Shown here piece after piece: positions 6,705 through 8,524 of a DNA stretch of 8,524 nt (position 1 is the stretch's first letter; each line of letters starts with the position of its first letter). Below the pieces are notes generated by a model. That model saw only the letters and a program-made list of their open reading frames with translations. It searched no databases and was not told the origin of the DNA. Origin of the DNA: Dysgonomonas sp. (GTDB lineage: Bacteria; Bacteroidota; Bacteroidia; Bacteroidales; Dysgonomonadaceae); contig DQAM01000423.1 in assembly GCA_003523545.1 (NCBI GenBank), forward strand, positions 1 through 8,524. Reading direction: 5' to 3'. Made by a program: the position numbers and the translations under genes.

Positions 6705-7681
6705 AAATAAAAGGCATTATCTGCTCCGTATTTTTACTGTTAGTACTAAGCATAAAGGCTGAGGACAAAAAAACAAATGAATGCCAAAGCACCGTTGTCA
6801 ATATTAGCAATAAAGAGTTGTCAGTAAACACACATACACACGGAGCAGAATTACAAAATATCGTATCTCTGACATCCGGGCAGGAATATCTGTGGCAGGG
6901 CGAAGAAGCCTATTGGAAGCGTCGCTCGCCTATCCTTTTCCCTTTTGTAGGTCGTTTATGGAATAATGGTTACACTTTAGAGGGAAAACGATATATGATG
7001 GATACTCACGGTTTTGCAAAAGATTGTACATTCGACCTAGTTGTGAAAAAAAATTATGAGGCGTGGTTTAAATTAGTGAGCGATGAACATACATTCGTGC
7101 AATATCCATTTCACTTTGAGCTTCTGATAGGTTATATATTGGATGGGAAGAGGTTGAAAGTTGTCTGGAATGTCAGAAATAATAGTTCCCTATCCATGCC
7201 TTTTCAGATAGGAGGGCATCCGGGATTCCGATATACTGATTTCGATCCGGATAGTAAACATAATGCTTATTTGAAGTTTGAAACCATACATGATACTATA
7301 TCCTATATTGTCAAAGAGAAAAATGGATTTTTTTTGCAGCATCCTACTTCGAATTCTTTGCTTTTAAATGAAGACGCTCTCCTTCCGGTATCGCAAGAAT
7401 TATTTAAAGATGATGCTTTAATCTTTGAGAATTATCAGGCAAGAAAACTAACCATTCTGGATAAGAATAAAGAGGATTATATTAGTCTCGAATTTGATAT
7501 GCTGGTTTTTGCTATATGGTCATTGTCTAAAAAAAATGCCCCCTTCATCTGCATCGAACCCTGGTGGGGAAAAGGTGATGAAGAAAACTTTGAAGGAGAG
7601 ATATACCGGCGAAAATGGACACAGACTGTATCTGCATCTGAAGATTTTGTGACATCATATACAATAGAGATTCTTAAATAA
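6701..7681 (+). CDS. Exported aldose 1-epimerase (mutarotase) family protein, LacX-like
   Basis: This 326-residue protein belongs to the galactose-mutarotase-like beta-sandwich family, nearest in pattern to the LacX type: HGAELQNI (47-54), EYLWQGEEAYWKRRSPILFPFVGRL (62-86), THGFAKD (102-108), GGHPGF (171-176) and CIEPWWG (284-290). Expected active-site residues are R75, H103, H173 and the catalytic glutamate E286, by analogy with characterised mutarotases. Family members interconvert alpha and beta anomers of aldoses or related sugars; LacX-like members are less well characterised, so the exact sugar is unknown. Unlike the usual cytoplasmic members of about 290-300 residues, this one has an N-terminal hydrophobic stretch (residues 5-18) and a signal-peptidase-I-like site IKA-ED (18-22), so it probably acts in the periplasm on sugars released by the neighbouring enzymes. 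The gene looks more AT-rich by eye than the sulfatases before it. It overlaps the maturase by 4 nt and precedes the GH3 gene by 16 nt. Confidence 0.87.
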   Translation: MKIKGIICSVFLLLVLSIKAEDKKTNECQSTVVNISNKELSVNTHTHGAELQNIVSLTSGQEYLWQGEEAYWKRRSPILFPFVGRLWNNGYTLEGKRYMMDTHGFAKDCTFDLVVKKNYEAWFKLVSDEHTFVQYPFHFELLIGYILDGKRLKVVWNVRNNSSLSMPFQIGGHPGFRYTDFDPDSKHNAYLKFETIHDTISYIVKEKNGFFLQHPTSNSLLLNEDALLPVSQELFKDDALIFENYQARKLTILDKNKEDYISLEFDMLVFAIWSLSKKNAPFICIEPWWGKGDEENFEGEIYRRKWTQTVSASEDFVTSYTIEILK

Positions 7682-7697
7682 AAAATTATAATAGGTT

Positions 7698-8524
7698 ATG
7701 AGAAAAAATTATTATATGCTATTGCTATTAGCTATGGGAGTATCTTTTACACAATGCAAAAAGGCGCCCCAATTGGGGGAAGACCCTATTGAGGATGTTA
7801 TAGCAGCTATGACGCTCGAAGAAAAAGCTCTATTAGTAGTAGGTTCGGGAACGGATAATGCAGGAGGCGACTCAGAGCGTGAAGCCCCGGTAGTAGGAGA
7901 AACGAAGAAAATTGTGCCCGGAGCTGCCGGGACAACAATCGCCATCGAACGGTTGGGAATACCTGCTATTGTTTTTGCGGATGGTCCTGCCGGGCTGAGA
8001 ATATCACCTGTAAGAGAAGGTGACTCGAATACGTATTACTGCACAGCCTATCCGATAGAAACTGCTTTAGCTTCGTCTTGGAATACCGAATTGGTAGAAG
8101 AAGCCGGAAAATCTGTTGGAAACGAGGTACGTGAATATGGAGTGGATGTATTACTCGCTCCCGCTTTAAACATCCACCGGCATCCGCTGGGTGGGCGAAA
8201 TTTTGAATATTATTCAGAAGACCCGCTTATATCGGGAAAGATGACAGCAGCCATGGTACGCGGAGTACAATCCAACGGTGTCGGGACTTCTGTCAAGCAT
8301 TTTGCCGCCAACAATTCAGAAACAGAAAGAAAGGGGCTGGACACAAAGGTCAGCCAACGCGCTTTGCGCGAGATATACCTGAAAGGATTCGAAATTGCTA
8401 TAGAAGAATCTCAACCATGGACTGTAATGTCTTCCTACAATAAAATAAATGGCACGGCAGCTTCTGAAAATGTAGAATTGCTCACAACAGTACTTCGCGA
8501 TGACTGGAAATACAAAGGAATGGT
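7698..8524 (+). CDS. Glycoside hydrolase family 3 lipoprotein, N-terminal part (3' end outside window)
   Basis: From the ATG at 7698 the frame stays open to the window edge, giving 275 full codons. The start encodes a lipoprotein-like signal, [20 protein letters not shown], with the candidate lipidated cysteine at residue 20 followed by KK; Gln just before the Cys is unusual, so lipidation is probable but not certain. The GH3 N-terminal (beta/alpha)8 domain begins near residue 30: VPGAAGTT (73-80), [10 protein letters not shown] (93-102, substrate-binding D95), [23 protein letters not shown] (154-176), [13 protein letters not shown] (199-211) and [11 protein letters not shown] (243-253). These are typical of Bacteroidota exo-acting beta-glucosidase-like enzymes that release terminal sugars. 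The catalytic aspartate of GH3 normally follows a few residues after the last visible segment, RDDWKYKGM, so it falls just outside the window. It begins 16 nt after the epimerase gene and appears to be in the same operon. Sugar specificity cannot be told from this part. Confidence 0.93.
   Translation, partial: MRKNYYMLLLLAMGVSFTQCKKAPQLGEDPIEDVIAAMTLEEKALLVVGSGTDNAGGDSEREAPVVGETKKIVPGAAGTTIAIERLGIPAIVFADGPAGLRISPVREGDSNTYYCTAYPIETALASSWNTELVEEAGKSVGNEVREYGVDVLLAPALNIHRHPLGGRNFEYYSEDPLISGKMTAAMVRGVQSNGVGTSVKHFAANNSETERKGLDTKVSQRALREIYLKGFEIAIEESQPWTVMSSYNKINGTAASENVELLTTVLRDDWKYKGM

Noticed and set aside
5619..7535. Runs of about eight A or T inside the maturase and epimerase genes (for example near 5623, 7045, 7328 and 7529) as possible slippage sites or frameshift errors
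   Set aside because: The reading frames pass through each run with conserved motifs on both sides, so there is no sign of a frameshift; such runs are ordinary Lys, Asn and Phe codons in an AT-rich genome.
7712..7945. A 77-residue minus-strand frame at the start of the GH3 gene
   Set aside because: The plus strand here encodes a lipoprotein signal followed by conserved GH3 N-terminal sequence open to the window edge, so the minus-strand frame is a shadow.

Overview
The window looks like part of a polysaccharide- or sulfated-glycan-utilisation locus from a member of the Bacteroidota. The evidence is gene content (the C-terminus of a TonB-dependent outer-membrane receptor, three exported sulfatases, an anaerobic sulfatase-maturating enzyme of the Bacteroides type, an exported aldose-1-epimerase-like protein and a GH3 lipoprotein), AT-rich spacers without strong Shine-Dalgarno sequences, and moderate GC content. 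An anaerobic gut- or sediment-type relative of Bacteroides/Dysgonomonas is plausible, but the genus cannot be fixed from the sequence alone.

Layout, all on the + strand: TonB-dependent receptor, 3' part (2-856); sulfatase 1 (872-2299); sulfatase 2, iduronate-2-sulfatase-like (2313-3773); sulfatase 3, N-sulfoglucosamine-sulfohydrolase-like with an extra C-terminal beta domain (3786-5513); radical SAM/SPASM sulfatase maturase, anSME (5523-6704); LacX-like aldose epimerase with a signal peptide (6701-7681); GH3 glycosidase, 5' part (7698 to the window edge). Spacers are 9 to 16 nt, and the maturase and epimerase overlap by 4 nt (ATGA). No promoter, terminator, tRNA, rRNA, CRISPR array or mobile element was seen, so the whole window reads as the inside of one operon whose promoter and end lie outside.

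How the genes probably work together: all three sulfatases carry a serine at the position that must become formylglycine, and the operon supplies the anaerobic enzyme that oxidises such serines in the cytoplasm before export. The exported sulfatases would then remove different sulfate groups from a glycan or its oligosaccharides, the GH3 enzyme would cut terminal sugars, the epimerase would interconvert anomers of the released sugars, and the receptor would import material across the outer membrane. The true glycan is not shown by the sequence. Iduronate-sulfatase-like and SGSH-like enzymes suggest a uronic-acid- or glucosamine-containing or marine sulfated polysaccharide, but no polysaccharide lyase or SusD-like binding protein is present here to settle it.

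The points most worth a second look are the maturase sitting inside the operon of its three Ser-type clients, the receptor followed directly by a sulfatase rather than a SusD, the secreted version of a normally cytoplasmic epimerase type, the beta-domain added to sulfatase 3, and a perfect 22-bp palindrome inside the sulfatase 3 gene.
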